Shown: positions 10,160 to 19,258 of the stretch, piece by piece
Layout of the letters: each line of letters begins with the position of its first letter
How positions within the stretch are numbered: position 1 is the first letter of the stretch
Assembly (NCBI RefSeq): GCF_030010375.1
Contig: NZ_JASCRY010000003.1
Span: forward strand, 186,001-250,000
Length of the DNA stretch: 64,000 nt
Reading direction: 5' to 3'
DNA from: Flavobacterium yafengii
GTDB lineage: Bacteria; Bacteroidota; Bacteroidia; Flavobacteriales; Flavobacteriaceae
The notes under the pieces: generated by a model
Database searches by the model: none
Told to the model about the DNA's origin: nothing
The model's input: only the letters and a program-made list of their open reading frames with translations
Made by a program: the position numbers and the translations under genes

Positions 10160-11071
10160 ATGACACAACGAGATTTAGATATACTTGACAATCTTTTAAA
10201 TCGTACAGATAATTTACCTGAGATACTCCATTTGAGGGCGGCACCAATTGGTTACAACCTAACCGAGAATGATAAGGATTTGCTTTTAGATACTTATCAA
10301 AAACTCGATGATATATTAAAAGAGGTTGCAGCTTTTATTAATGTTAAGTTCCCTGGTAGGCAAGATTACATCCAACCTTGGAATGAAATTGATTTTGATA
10401 CTAAAATAGGCAATTTTAAAATTGTTACTACTGATAGAGAGCATACAAAATCAGCTTGGAAAAAGGGAATTTTTGATTTAAAGAGCCTAATAAAATCTCT
10501 TATCAATGAAGTATCTCTTCTTGTTGACCAAGAAAAGGAAATTAAAGATAATCCATTGTTGAGTGAAAAAGAATGGAGCAAATATTATGACCAACGTCTT
10601 GAAAAAAGAGAAGACGAAGCAGATTTTTTTCTTGATATGATAATTGAAAAAGGTCTTATAAATTTAGACAAGTCAACTGTAAGAAAGTATTTCAAAAAGT
10701 GGTTTAATGAATCCCATGATTTTGATTTACAAATTAAAGATGGAGACTTTGTCATTGAAGATGGAGATTTTCAAACCATCCCTGATTTTAGCAAGGACAA
10801 TATTCCTGAATTTCTAAAATGGTTTGAAAATGAAGGAAACAATTTTATGGACTATTTAAAAGAACAAGGTGTGAACGTGAAAAAAAACTCAAAGGAAACT
10901 ATTGTAAATAGTGGCAACCTAATAATTAATAAAAAGTCAAAAATTAGGAAGCAAACTATAAAAGGCGAAACGCAACAAACCGATTCAAACTGGTCTAAAG
11001 CTAATGTTGTTATTGCTCTGATAGTAGGAATCGTAACAATCACAGGTATTTTGTGGCAAATATTTAGCTAA
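10160..11071 (+). CDS. Hypothetical protein with a C-terminal membrane anchor
   Basis: A 303-aa protein, highly charged and largely helical through residue 250, then a polar stretch and one hydrophobic helix at about 283-300 (VVIALIVGIVTITGILW) ending three residues before the stop. This is a tail-anchored layout with the bulk in the cytoplasm. Residues 190-210 hold a repeated acidic pattern (IKDGDFVIEDGDF). I see no enzyme motif. It ends four bases before the RES-domain gene, so the two are probably translationally coupled. It could act as a membrane dock, sensor or neutralising partner for the RES protein. All of these roles are inferred from position. Confidence 0.7.
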   Translation: MTQRDLDILDNLLNRTDNLPEILHLRAAPIGYNLTENDKDLLLDTYQKLDDILKEVAAFINVKFPGRQDYIQPWNEIDFDTKIGNFKIVTTDREHTKSAWKKGIFDLKSLIKSLINEVSLLVDQEKEIKDNPLLSEKEWSKYYDQRLEKREDEADFFLDMIIEKGLINLDKSTVRKYFKKWFNESHDFDLQIKDGDFVIEDGDFQTIPDFSKDNIPEFLKWFENEGNNFMDYLKEQGVNVKKNSKETIVNSGNLIINKKSKIRKQTIKGETQQTDSNWSKANVVIALIVGIVTITGILWQIFS

Positions 11072-11075
11072 AACA

Positions 11076-12263
11076 ATGGGACAGGCAAAGCAAAGGTGGA
11101 TGGAACTAAATGATAGACACATTGGTAATGTCCCTGATAAAAAAGTATGCGTAAAGCACTTTGAGGATAAAGATATTAAAAAGTTTATCAGACAAAATTA
11201 TGATAATGGGTTTTGCGATTATTGCCAAAAAAATTTAAAAGTAATTGAGCTTGAAGATTTAATGACTTTTATTATGGCAGGCATATCTAATTATTATGAA
11301 GATGCCGCAAACTTTATGGGCTATAACTCTCAAGAGGGCGGTTACTTAGGATCGACTTACACGGCTGATGAATTAATCCAAGAATTTATAAAATTAGAAG
11401 CTGAGCCATTTGAACTTATTGAAGACATTGTAAATTCTATAGAGGAAATAGCTTGGGCAAAACCTGACTTATACTATGACAACGAAGGAGATGAACTGAT
11501 GTCACAATGGACGCATTTTAAAAACATAGTTAAGCATAAATCAAGATTTTTATTTAGTCCGGGAGATGATAATGAATATAAAAATATATACAAAATTCTT
11601 AATGAAGTTGGTAGATTAATAGTTTCCTTAAATTTAATCCGTAAAGTTCTTAAAGAGTCAAAAATTTATAGATGTCGCCAGCACGACTCAAAAAAAATAA
11701 TTAACGGAATAAAAGAAATGATTTCTCCTCCGATTGAAAAAGCTATTTATCCTAATAGATTTAGTCCTTCAGGCATTTCAATGCTTTACTCGGCATTTGA
11801 TAAAGAGACAGCAATTTTGGAGACTATTAGCAGAGAAGATAAAAAAAATAAATATGTAACAATTGCCGAATTAGAACTTGAAGAAGATAAATATGTAATT
11901 GATTTTTGCAAGCTTCCAAATATCCCAAGCATTTTTGGACAAATCAAGAATTATTATCTAATTTATTTTTTACACGACTTAGTTAGAGATTTTACAAAAG
12001 ATATCAAGAAGGACGGAAAAGAACATATTGAATATGTCCCTACACAAATTGTAACAGAGTTTTTTAGATATTCTTTTAATAAAAACCGAAAATATAAAAT
12101 TGATGGGATAATTTATCCATCTTCAAAAAACAACAAGAATAAAGCTATAGTTTTCTTTTGGGATAATGAAGAAAGCGAAAAATCATTGAAGTTAAAATGT
12201 CTTAGTAAAGAGAAAATTAAGAGTAAATATGCTGAAGATAGTTTCACTAAAAAGCTTGAATAG
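11076..12263 (+). CDS. HEPN/RES N-terminal domain plus RES-domain protein (probable NAD+-degrading toxin)
   Basis: 395 aa. The N-terminal half begins MGQAKQRWMELN and carries a CDYC pair, as in proteins annotated with the HEPN/RES N-terminal domain. The RES domain runs from about residue 197 (IYRCR) through NRFSPSGISMLYSAFD and ETAILET to VPTQIVTEFFRYSF and DGIIYPSS, the usual order of the arginine, glutamate and serine elements. RES proteins such as those of Xre-RES toxin-antitoxin pairs deplete cellular NAD+. No Xre-type antitoxin gene lies next to it; the four-base-spaced upstream gene encodes a membrane-anchored protein instead. This fits an abortive-infection effector under different control, which is an inference. 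Confidence 0.82.
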   Translation: MGQAKQRWMELNDRHIGNVPDKKVCVKHFEDKDIKKFIRQNYDNGFCDYCQKNLKVIELEDLMTFIMAGISNYYEDAANFMGYNSQEGGYLGSTYTADELIQEFIKLEAEPFELIEDIVNSIEEIAWAKPDLYYDNEGDELMSQWTHFKNIVKHKSRFLFSPGDDNEYKNIYKILNEVGRLIVSLNLIRKVLKESKIYRCRQHDSKKIINGIKEMISPPIEKAIYPNRFSPSGISMLYSAFDKETAILETISREDKKNKYVTIAELELEEDKYVIDFCKLPNIPSIFGQIKNYYLIYFLHDLVRDFTKDIKKDGKEHIEYVPTQIVTEFFRYSFNKNRKYKIDGIIYPSSKNNKNKAIVFFWDNEESEKSLKLKCLSKEKIKSKYAEDSFTKKLE

Positions 12264-12772
12264 ATTGATAACTTTTATAGGATTTTAGCTGTCTTTACTT
12301 TTGTGTTGTAATATTTAACTTCTTCAAATCATGTAGGAAATGATTCGTAAACGGTACCGTATGGACCACGAAAATCAATAATAAAATGGCGGGCGATAAG
12401 AACTTCGAATCATTTGCTTAATTCGAACACTGTTTCGACTATATATAAAAGTTAGTCTAAAAAATCACCCTTAGCCTTATATCCGCTTTTTGTTAGCACA
12501 TCCATTTTGATTTATTTGCAGTGATGACCAAGGCTAAAGAGGGTGTTAGAAATGAAAAAAACTATCAAAATGCTGATGGGTTTCTCTTAGTGGCTGGAAA
12601 TCTTGAAAATCCAACGAATTTCTGGAGGATTAATATAAAATTGTTTGTGTTCATCATAATTGAAAAAGATGAAGAAAAACAGACATGATTGTTTATGAAT
12701 TATGTACTTTCATTATTTGGAATGACTATAAATTTCAACACATTGTAAGAAAATTAACAATTTATCTGAAAG
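12264..12772 (+). other. Intergenic stretch with possible short reading frame
   Basis: 509 bases lie between the RES gene and the next gene. The left part (12264-12460) shows nothing clear. An imperfect inverted repeat lies at 12466-12545. A 54-codon reading frame from the ATG at 12524 to the TGA at 12688 contains NADGFLLVAGNLENPTNFW and then turns hydrophobic. It may be a remnant of a longer gene or chance. I would not call it a gene without homologues. Confidence 0.4.
12466..12545. repeat. Imperfect inverted repeat in intergenic DNA
   Basis: The left arm CACCCTTAGCCTT (12466-12478) pairs with the complement of AAGGCTAAAGAGGGTG (12530-12545) apart from a three-base bulge, across about 51 bases. 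There is no T-run as expected of a terminator. It could be a structured RNA, a recombination scar or the end of a small mobile element. Confidence 0.45.
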
Positions 12773-13576
12773 ATGTTGTATGTTAGCTTAGTAAATAATA
12801 AAACAGCTACAATTAAAAACCGTTTTTACATATTTTTTCTATTTGTTATTTTTACAAATTGTAAAGATAAAACAACAGAAACAAAGGAGAATATTGAAAT
12901 ACCACAATTAAATATTCCTGACACCAAGTATGATAAAAAAGCAGTTGACTATTATAGGAACGAGATTGAAAGTGCCGTTTCGCTCTTAGTTTCTCAAAAA
13001 CAAATTATCAATCTGGAGTTAAACAAAAACGAAAGAGCAGTAATAATAGCAATTGCATTTCCAGAGGTCTTACGGTATAACTCGTTTAGTGATTTGATTG
13101 AAACTTCTTCCAACAGAATATTATACATCAACGGAGGAAAAATAGCTTCTGATTTTTCGATAGGATATTTCCAGATGAAGCCCTCTTTTGTGGAAGATTT
13201 GGAAAAATTTGTTGCTAATTCTGAAAACTTAGAAAAATACAATTCCATTGTAATTCAGTATAAAGATGAAAAGAAAACTAGAAAAGAAAGAATTAATCGT
13301 TTAGAAAATCTGCAATGGCAGTTACGGTATTTAAAAGTATTTTGGCAGGTTCTTGATGATAAATACAAAAATATTGTCTTTAAAAACAGAGATGAGAAAA
13401 TTAGGTTTTATGCCACAGCTTATAATTATGGATTTTTGCAATCTGAAAAAGCAATAATAAAGTATCAAACCATAAAAGTATTTCCTTATGGAAAAAACTC
13501 AAAAAAGAAAAAATTGGCATTTGCTGATTTCTCAATAGATTTTATAAATACTTACTTAACTCTTTTTAACCAATAA
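12773..13576 (+). CDS. Putative lipoprotein with lysozyme-like (lytic transglycosylase-type) features
   Basis: 267 aa. A hydrophobic leader ends in IFTNC near residue 30, a plausible lipobox that would anchor it to a membrane facing the periplasm. From residue 85 to 150 it reads RAVIIAIAFPEVLRYN ... DFSIGYFQMKPSF. A glutamate followed by G-Y-FQM-P is the pattern of SLT-type lytic transglycosylases. Later FYATAYNYGF resembles their AYN-G motif. It may therefore cut peptidoglycan. Spacing to adjacent residues is not canonical, so the fold assignment is an inference. Thirteen bases separate it from the next exported protein on the same strand. Confidence 0.65.
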   Translation: MLYVSLVNNKTATIKNRFYIFFLFVIFTNCKDKTTETKENIEIPQLNIPDTKYDKKAVDYYRNEIESAVSLLVSQKQIINLELNKNERAVIIAIAFPEVLRYNSFSDLIETSSNRILYINGGKIASDFSIGYFQMKPSFVEDLEKFVANSENLEKYNSIVIQYKDEKKTRKERINRLENLQWQLRYLKVFWQVLDDKYKNIVFKNRDEKIRFYATAYNYGFLQSEKAIIKYQTIKVFPYGKNSKKKKLAFADFSIDFINTYLTLFNQ

Positions 13577-13589
13577 ACCATTATAAACT

Positions 13590-14789
13590 ATGAAAAAAAC
13601 CAAAATAGTATTAATAAATGTGCTGTTGCTATTATTTGCAACTTACTCTTGTCAAGTGGAAGGGTTGGAACCCATTTCAATTGCAAACGGTTCTCTTGAA
13701 ACCACAAAAAAGGTAAATCCTACCTTTCTTAAACACGATTTAAGCAGATACAAAATCAAACCCATTTGGAAATCGGCATTAACATTTGAAAATATAGAGG
13801 CTGTAGAAGTTAATTTTACCTTGGATAAAAAAACCTATAAGCCATTATCAAAAGATGGAAAAATTAATGGACGACAACGATTGTTGCTTACCTTTGAAAG
13901 AGGGAAAATTAGAGAAACCATTATAGAATACATTCCTTCTGATAGTTTTATGGGCGATATAAAAGACATAAATAGCGGTAACTTTAAATCAAAGCAATTT
14001 GATGGCGAAGTATCTTTTAAAAAACCAAAAGACAAATACAGTATAGTATGGGTTTTGTCTAAAGGGATCGTTGCCAAAAAATTAATAAGAACACAACTCG
14101 TTACAAAAAACAAAACCACTAATAAATCAGCGGGATACGAAGTTTGCTCAGAACATGAAGTGCTATATGAAGTTTGTGTAGGAGCAGCTGGAGAAGAACG
14201 ATGCATAACTAGCACAAGATGGGTCTATGATTGTATATGGGTAGAATACGACCCAGATCCAGAATTACCACCCGATGAAGATCCCTACGATTGTTCAGTT
14301 AATAATAGCTGGCCTTGGTGTCAAGATGGTGGTGGCGGTGATCCAACAGATCCAGAAAATGAATGTAGTAATCTTGAAAGTACGTTTGATTCATCATATG
14401 GACAATCTATATCTGAAGATATTAATTCAGTTGTAACATTTGATGATAGTTCTTCAAGAACTGTGAGATATACATGGAATTTTTATAGAGGTTATGGTAT
14501 AACACTCCAATCTGTAGATAAAGGTGTTCACAATAGAGTTGGAGATCACTGGGAGTGGGGAAGTTTAACACATGAATATGTTTACCAAACAACCGATAAT
14601 TCTTTGTTTGAAGTGACTCACACTGTAAATAATGCCTCATCTATTGTTAATAGTCCAAATACAGCTACAATAACCATAAATTACAATGTAAAAGCAGTAT
14701 TAAATTGTGGAGGTATTGCTGTCAAAACCAAAGAAGAAAACAATACAAGTTCTAGTGTAAAAAGCCCTTATGCAGATGGTGATCAATAA
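13590..14789 (+). CDS. Flavobacterial lipoprotein of unknown function
   Basis: 399 aa with a clear lipoprotein signal (KKTKIVLINVLLLLFATYSC, Cys near residue 21). The middle is cysteine-rich and unusual: CSEHEVLYEVCVG, CITSTRWVYDC and CSVNNSWPWC. It is followed by an acidic proline linker and a glycine run, then a C-terminal beta-rich half with no family I recognise. Two cysteine-containing halves joined by a flexible linker suggest an extracytoplasmic binding or structural protein. It sits between the lysozyme-like lipoprotein and a signal-anchored protein and is probably co-transcribed with both. Confidence 0.75.
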   Translation: MKKTKIVLINVLLLLFATYSCQVEGLEPISIANGSLETTKKVNPTFLKHDLSRYKIKPIWKSALTFENIEAVEVNFTLDKKTYKPLSKDGKINGRQRLLLTFERGKIRETIIEYIPSDSFMGDIKDINSGNFKSKQFDGEVSFKKPKDKYSIVWVLSKGIVAKKLIRTQLVTKNKTTNKSAGYEVCSEHEVLYEVCVGAAGEERCITSTRWVYDCIWVEYDPDPELPPDEDPYDCSVNNSWPWCQDGGGGDPTDPENECSNLESTFDSSYGQSISEDINSVVTFDDSSSRTVRYTWNFYRGYGITLQSVDKGVHNRVGDHWEWGSLTHEYVYQTTDNSLFEVTHTVNNASSIVNSPNTATITINYNVKAVLNCGGIAVKTKEENNTSSSVKSPYADGDQ

Positions 14790-14790
14790 A

Positions 14791-15525
14791 ATGAAAAATA
14801 GAAAATTAACCAAATTGGCTCTTTTAGTGATATTAGTGCTAATGTCATTTTCATTTGTAAAATACATCAATAAGGATTCTATTCGAAAATTCAAAATCAC
14901 AAAGCATTGGCCAATGAGGATGAAAGATCGTAATGGCTATTTTGATTATGTAACATATAATTATGTCATTACCTATAAAGACAATATTATGTATGAGTTC
15001 CCACAAGATGGTGAGTATAATGATTCCTTACCGAATGAAAATACTTATTTTCAATTGGGAGTTTTTAGAAAGACAGATGAATTTGGTTATTTTTCTGACA
15101 AAAAAAAACAAATCTTAAATGAAAAAATTCATATTGATACATTATTAGGTAATCGTGGGTATCCTTTAAAACCAATTATAGTTTTTAATAATTACAAATT
15201 AGTTTCTGAACATAAAATCAAGAATGGAAAAAAATACAATCTAATTAGGAAATACATTATTCTAAATAAAAAAGATGTATCCTATGCTGACACAGTAACA
15301 GTCTATTTTTCAAACAAAGGAGCTAAATTACCATTACAGCTCTTTGAAAAAGAGTTTGTACTAGAAAACAAGTTAGATATAGCTAAGTTTGAGTTTTTAT
15401 ATAATCCTCGCCGTTATAATAATGACACACTTTTATATCCAAAATCTACTTTTAGTATGTCAATAAACGAAGTAGAAATTAAGAATTATGACAGTTATTT
15501 AACATACTTTAAAAAACTAAAATAA
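14791..15525 (+). CDS. Signal-anchored hypothetical protein
   Basis: About 244 aa. An upstream ATG at 14770 is possible, but the ATG at 14791, one base after the previous stop, gives a clean basic leader (MKNRKLTKLALLVILVLMSF) and is preferred. After this single hydrophobic segment the protein is hydrophilic, with many beta-prone tyrosine/threonine stretches. I know no family for it. It is the last gene of the exported three-gene set, followed 12 bases later by a terminator hairpin. Confidence 0.7.
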   Translation: MKNRKLTKLALLVILVLMSFSFVKYINKDSIRKFKITKHWPMRMKDRNGYFDYVTYNYVITYKDNIMYEFPQDGEYNDSLPNENTYFQLGVFRKTDEFGYFSDKKKQILNEKIHIDTLLGNRGYPLKPIIVFNNYKLVSEHKIKNGKKYNLIRKYIILNKKDVSYADTVTVYFSNKGAKLPLQLFEKEFVLENKLDIAKFEFLYNPRRYNNDTLLYPKSTFSMSINEVEIKNYDSYLTYFKKLK

Positions 15526-15537
15526 TAAATCAAAATA

Positions 15538-15568
15538 TCCTGCTCATATCAACAGCAGGATTTTTTTT
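15538..15568 (+). terminator. Rho-independent terminator
   Basis: A seven-base stem TCCTGCT/AGCAGGA with a nine-base loop is followed by eight T residues. It closes the exported-protein operon. Confidence 0.85.
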
Positions 15569-15983
15569 ATGATTTTTATAATTTTTTTAATTTTTTGTGC
15601 TTTGCAACTGGAATTCAAATTGTATCTTGTACTTTAGAATCACTGCAAATTCTAGTGATATTGACTACCTGGATATACTAAGTTAAAGTGAATATGCCGT
15701 TAAGAGTAAACTTAACTTTTTCATTGGCTTTATTACACAAATGATTGCATACTCAAAAGCTTCAAATCTTTTAAAAAAAGGTTCGAAAATTGTCCCGTCA
15801 GGGTCACAAAACCCCAACAAAAGTTGGGGTTTTTTTTATGTTTATAACCCAGTACTCTTACTCCAGTTAGTACTGCCAATTTAAAAAAAAGTAAATCAAA
15901 AAACAAATATGATTCCTTTTCAGAGGATGGATATGCAATCCAAACATATAAATAGTAATTTTACAGCATAAATATATAAATCT
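15569..15983. other. Intergenic stretch with possible tRNA 3'-end scar
   Basis: No gene is visible. Near 15781-15810 the DNA reads GTTCGAA, then TCCCGTCAGGGTCAC, which resembles the T-loop and 3' end of a tRNA, but the 5' half of any tRNA is absent. A strong terminator follows at once. This would fit the far-end scar of an island integrated in a tRNA gene, with the accessory genes to its left being the island. The T-stem does not pair properly, so this remains tentative. The rest (15840-15983) shows nothing beyond AT-rich DNA upstream of the next gene. Confidence 0.35.
15811..15837 (+). terminator. Rho-independent terminator
   Basis: A perfect eight-base stem ACCCCAAC/GTTGGGGT with an AAAA loop and a run of T. 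It follows the tRNA-like 3' end without any intact gene before it, so it may be a leftover of a lost transcription unit. Confidence 0.88.
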
Positions 15984-16835
15984 ATGTTATTTCTAATCTT
16001 AAGTATTATTTGCAGTGTAACCGTGGGCGTGATATTTAAAGTCGCACGTAAATATACCATCAGCCACACTCAAATAGTCACTTGGAATTATGTGTTTGCA
16101 TGTATACTTTGCTACCTGTCATTCATCCCAGATTTAAACACCGTTGATACTACAGCACCTTGGTGGCTCTATATAACCATTGGTATTTTATTGCCTTCCA
16201 TTTTTCTTTTTTTGGCGGCATCCATTAAACACATGGGAATTGTAAAAACCGACGCTGCCCAAAGACTCTCCCTATTTATTCCTATTCTTGCGGCTTGGCT
16301 ACTATTCAAAGAAGAATTCAATATCCTGAAAATTTTGGCTTTCGTATTGGCAATACCGGCACTGTTGCTTATTCTTACTAAAAACACCGAAAACACTAAA
16401 AATAAATGGGGTTATCCAGCTGTAGTTTTGATTGGCTTTGGAGTGATAGACATTCTCTTCAAACAAATTGCCACATATACCAGTCTCCCTTACACCACTT
16501 CATTATTTGTCATCTTGGGAATAGCGATGACTATCATGATAACTGTGGTTGCTTATGAAATAATTTTTAAAAAAGTAACTTTAAATATCCGTAATATTCT
16601 TTTTGGGGGTTTAGTCGGTATTTTCAACTTTGGAAATATACTTTTCTACCTTAAAGCACATCAGGAATTTTCAAAAAGTCCCTCAACCGTTTTTGCGGGT
16701 ATGAATATGGGAGTGATTATCATTGGCAGTCTTGTAGGCATTTTAATCTTTAAAGAAAAACTGAGTAACATGAATCTTGTAGGGTTGTTTTTAGCTTTAA
16801 TAGCGATTGTCTTAATCGTGCTTTCACAACACTGA
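15984..16835 (+). CDS. DMT/EamA-family membrane transporter
   Basis: 283 aa and almost entirely hydrophobic, with about ten membrane helices starting at residue 1, the usual size and layout of drug/metabolite transporter (EamA) proteins. Two halves are visible. The first ends in the conserved block AAWLLFKEEFNILKILAFVLAIPALLLI and the second in LVGILIFKEKLSNMNLVGLFLALIAIVLIV, the duplicated EamA ending. The substrate cannot be predicted. It stands alone, with a bidirectional terminator between it and the convergent permease gene. Confidence 0.85.
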   Translation: MLFLILSIICSVTVGVIFKVARKYTISHTQIVTWNYVFACILCYLSFIPDLNTVDTTAPWWLYITIGILLPSIFLFLAASIKHMGIVKTDAAQRLSLFIPILAAWLLFKEEFNILKILAFVLAIPALLLILTKNTENTKNKWGYPAVVLIGFGVIDILFKQIATYTSLPYTTSLFVILGIAMTIMITVVAYEIIFKKVTLNIRNILFGGLVGIFNFGNILFYLKAHQEFSKSPSTVFAGMNMGVIIIGSLVGILIFKEKLSNMNLVGLFLALIAIVLIVLSQH

Positions 16836-17000
16836 AAATAAGATTTACAAGCTTACTGATAAACTGTAATCTCATTCATTAAATATTTCTTCTCTTACGC
16901 CATTATAAACTTATCAAACAGCTGAAAAAACAGTCTGTTTATTGACTTTAATGATTTTTGTTTTTAATACCTTTTTAAGCGCTTGACTAAAGAGCACAAA

Positions 17001-17030
17001 AAAACCGTCCAGTTTTAACGAGACGGTTTT
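17001..17030. terminator. Bidirectional terminator between convergent genes
   Basis: A nine-base stem AAAACCGTC/GACGGTTTT flanked by A and T runs on opposite sides, suited to end both the transporter gene (+) and the permease gene (-). Confidence 0.88.
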
Positions 17031-17052
17031 TATATAAAGTGTTTATTTTTTT

Positions 17053-18984
17053 TTAAATTTCTATACTATTCAACTTACTGTTTTTACGGCTAAAGCTAAA
17101 ATAGATTACTAAACCAATTAAAAGCCAAACCCCAAAATAAATCCAGTTCCAAACACTAAGTTCCGCCATCATATACAAACAACAAATCAAACCTAATAAT
17201 GGGATTAAAGATAAATTTTCTTTGTAAGACCAAACCATCAATCCAGCCAAAACAATTAGAAAAATCCACATTGGAATTTTATGTTTAAACAAGCCAAAGC
17301 CACTTTCATATTTAACAGTATCCGCAATTGGCAAACCAGCAATTACTGAAGTATATTTCGCATCATCTTGTTGGTATTGACTTAATAAAAGTTCTAAATC
17401 TGGAGTTTCATCTGTACTGTTTTTAGCATCGATACGTACTAAATAGTCGTATACTTTTTGGGTTTCTTCTTTGTTTAACGATGTGATAATATCCGCAGAA
17501 TTGTTGATTTGAGTTTCATTGGTAATAAAATCCATAGTCGCTTTCTTGTTGTATCCAAAAGCAAATACCAATCCAATAAGAAGTAAAACTGGCATAATAA
17601 ATTTTGAATTCACGTATGGGGTTTTAAATTTTCCACGAGGAATATCCGTTCTGTTTTGTAAAACTAAAACACCAGCACAAACCAATACAAATGCGAATAA
17701 AGTCCCAATACTACACAAGTCCGTAACCAATGTTAGGTTCAAAAACAAAGCTGGAACCGCTACTACAAAACCAGTAACAATTGTCGCATAAGAAGGAGTT
17801 TTATATTTTGGGTGTACTTTTGAGAAACGTTTTGGCAACAATCCATCACGACTCATACTCATCCAGATACGAGGCTGTCCCATTTGGAAAACCAATAAAA
17901 CACTAGCCATAGCCACTACTGCACTTACAGCTATAATTCCTGACATCCATTTCAGGTCTAATTTTTCAAATACAAAAGCTAATGGATCACCTACATTCAA
18001 TAGATCATAACGCACCATTCCTGTTAATACCAATGCTATAGCAATATATAAAATGGTACATATAATAATAGCCCACATCATTCCTCTTGGCAAATCACGT
18101 TGCGGATCTTTACACTCTTCAGCTGTTGTTGAAATAGCATCAAACCCAATATAAGCAAAAAACACTGCGGATACTCCTTTTAAAACTCCTGTTACTCCGT
18201 TTGGTGCAAATGGATCCCAATTAGCGGTATCTACATAAAATACCCCTACTGCAATGACCAAAAGGACAATACATAATTTTACAACCACCATGATATTACT
18301 CGCATTTCGGGACTCTTTCATCCCTCGATAAATCAATGCTGTGATTAAAACGATAATCAATAATGCAGGAAGATCTGCTACAAAATGAAATGAACCAATA
18401 ACTGGTGAAGTCGTCCAAGCGGTATAAGCATCTTGCAAAGCAGGACTTAAGTTCGCATATTCTTTTCCACCTTGCATCAGTGCAGTAGCATCATCGAATC
18501 CTCTGGAGGCGGATAAAAAATCCATTTGAACCCATTGTGGTAAATGAAGACCTCCACTTTCGAGTAAACTTGTAAAATAATCACTCCACGATATAGCGAC
18601 CGTTATATTACCCACAGAATATTCCATAATCAAGGCCCAACCAATAATCCAGGCTATAATTTCACCAAAAGCAACATACGAATACGTATAAGCACTTCCG
18701 GAAACGGGAACCATTGAGGCAAATTCAGCATAAGCAAAAGCAGCAAAACTACACGCGATAGCAGTGAATAAGAATAAAAAGATAACTGCAGGACCTCCAT
18801 CGGCACTTGCTTTTCCAATGGTACTAAAAATACCTGCTCCTACAATTGCAGCGATTCCAAAAGCGGTCAAATCTCGTGCAGTCAAATGTTTACCTAAAGC
18901 ATTATGTCCATCACTATTATTTTTCTCAACTTGTTTTAAAATATCTTGTACTGTCTTTTTTCTGAATAAACCTTTTAACGCCAT
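17053..18984 (-). CDS. APC-superfamily amino acid permease
   Basis: 643 aa. Typical amino acid permease N-terminus with LTARDLTAFGIAAIVGAGIF and a GxG turn in the first helix, then SGSAYTYSYVAFGEIIAWIIGW and FFAYIGFDAISTTAEE, all hallmarks of cationic amino acid transporter-like APC proteins. About 12 to 14 helices are visible. A roughly 90-residue hydrophilic insertion (near 485-575) sits between the later helices and is larger than usual. It would import amino acids by secondary transport at the inner membrane. The gene is monocistronic; the substrate is not resolvable. Confidence 0.9.
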   Translation of the reverse strand: MALKGLFRKKTVQDILKQVEKNNSDGHNALGKHLTARDLTAFGIAAIVGAGIFSTIGKASADGGPAVIFLFLFTAIACSFAAFAYAEFASMVPVSGSAYTYSYVAFGEIIAWIIGWALIMEYSVGNITVAISWSDYFTSLLESGGLHLPQWVQMDFLSASRGFDDATALMQGGKEYANLSPALQDAYTAWTTSPVIGSFHFVADLPALLIIVLITALIYRGMKESRNASNIMVVVKLCIVLLVIAVGVFYVDTANWDPFAPNGVTGVLKGVSAVFFAYIGFDAISTTAEECKDPQRDLPRGMMWAIIICTILYIAIALVLTGMVRYDLLNVGDPLAFVFEKLDLKWMSGIIAVSAVVAMASVLLVFQMGQPRIWMSMSRDGLLPKRFSKVHPKYKTPSYATIVTGFVVAVPALFLNLTLVTDLCSIGTLFAFVLVCAGVLVLQNRTDIPRGKFKTPYVNSKFIMPVLLLIGLVFAFGYNKKATMDFITNETQINNSADIITSLNKEETQKVYDYLVRIDAKNSTDETPDLELLLSQYQQDDAKYTSVIAGLPIADTVKYESGFGLFKHKIPMWIFLIVLAGLMVWSYKENLSLIPLLGLICCLYMMAELSVWNWIYFGVWLLIGLVIYFSFSRKNSKLNSIEI

Positions 18985-19258
18985 ATTGTAAATTTTATCA
19001 TTAAAAATTAATATACTGTAAATTATATGTTTTTATGTTAGATATTATGCAAATAATCTTCAAAAATCAAAAGTATAAAACAAATTGAACTAATGCCGTT
19101 TCTCCAACTATTTTTTTTTATTATTTTTCAAAATGTTTAAAATGATTTATTTTTAGATTAAAAAAGTCAAATAAAACAATTTAAACCTTAAAAAAGAAAA
19201 TCCATTGAAATAGAAAAAAGATTTTCTGTTTCCTTGAAAACGCATTCTGGTTTGCTGA

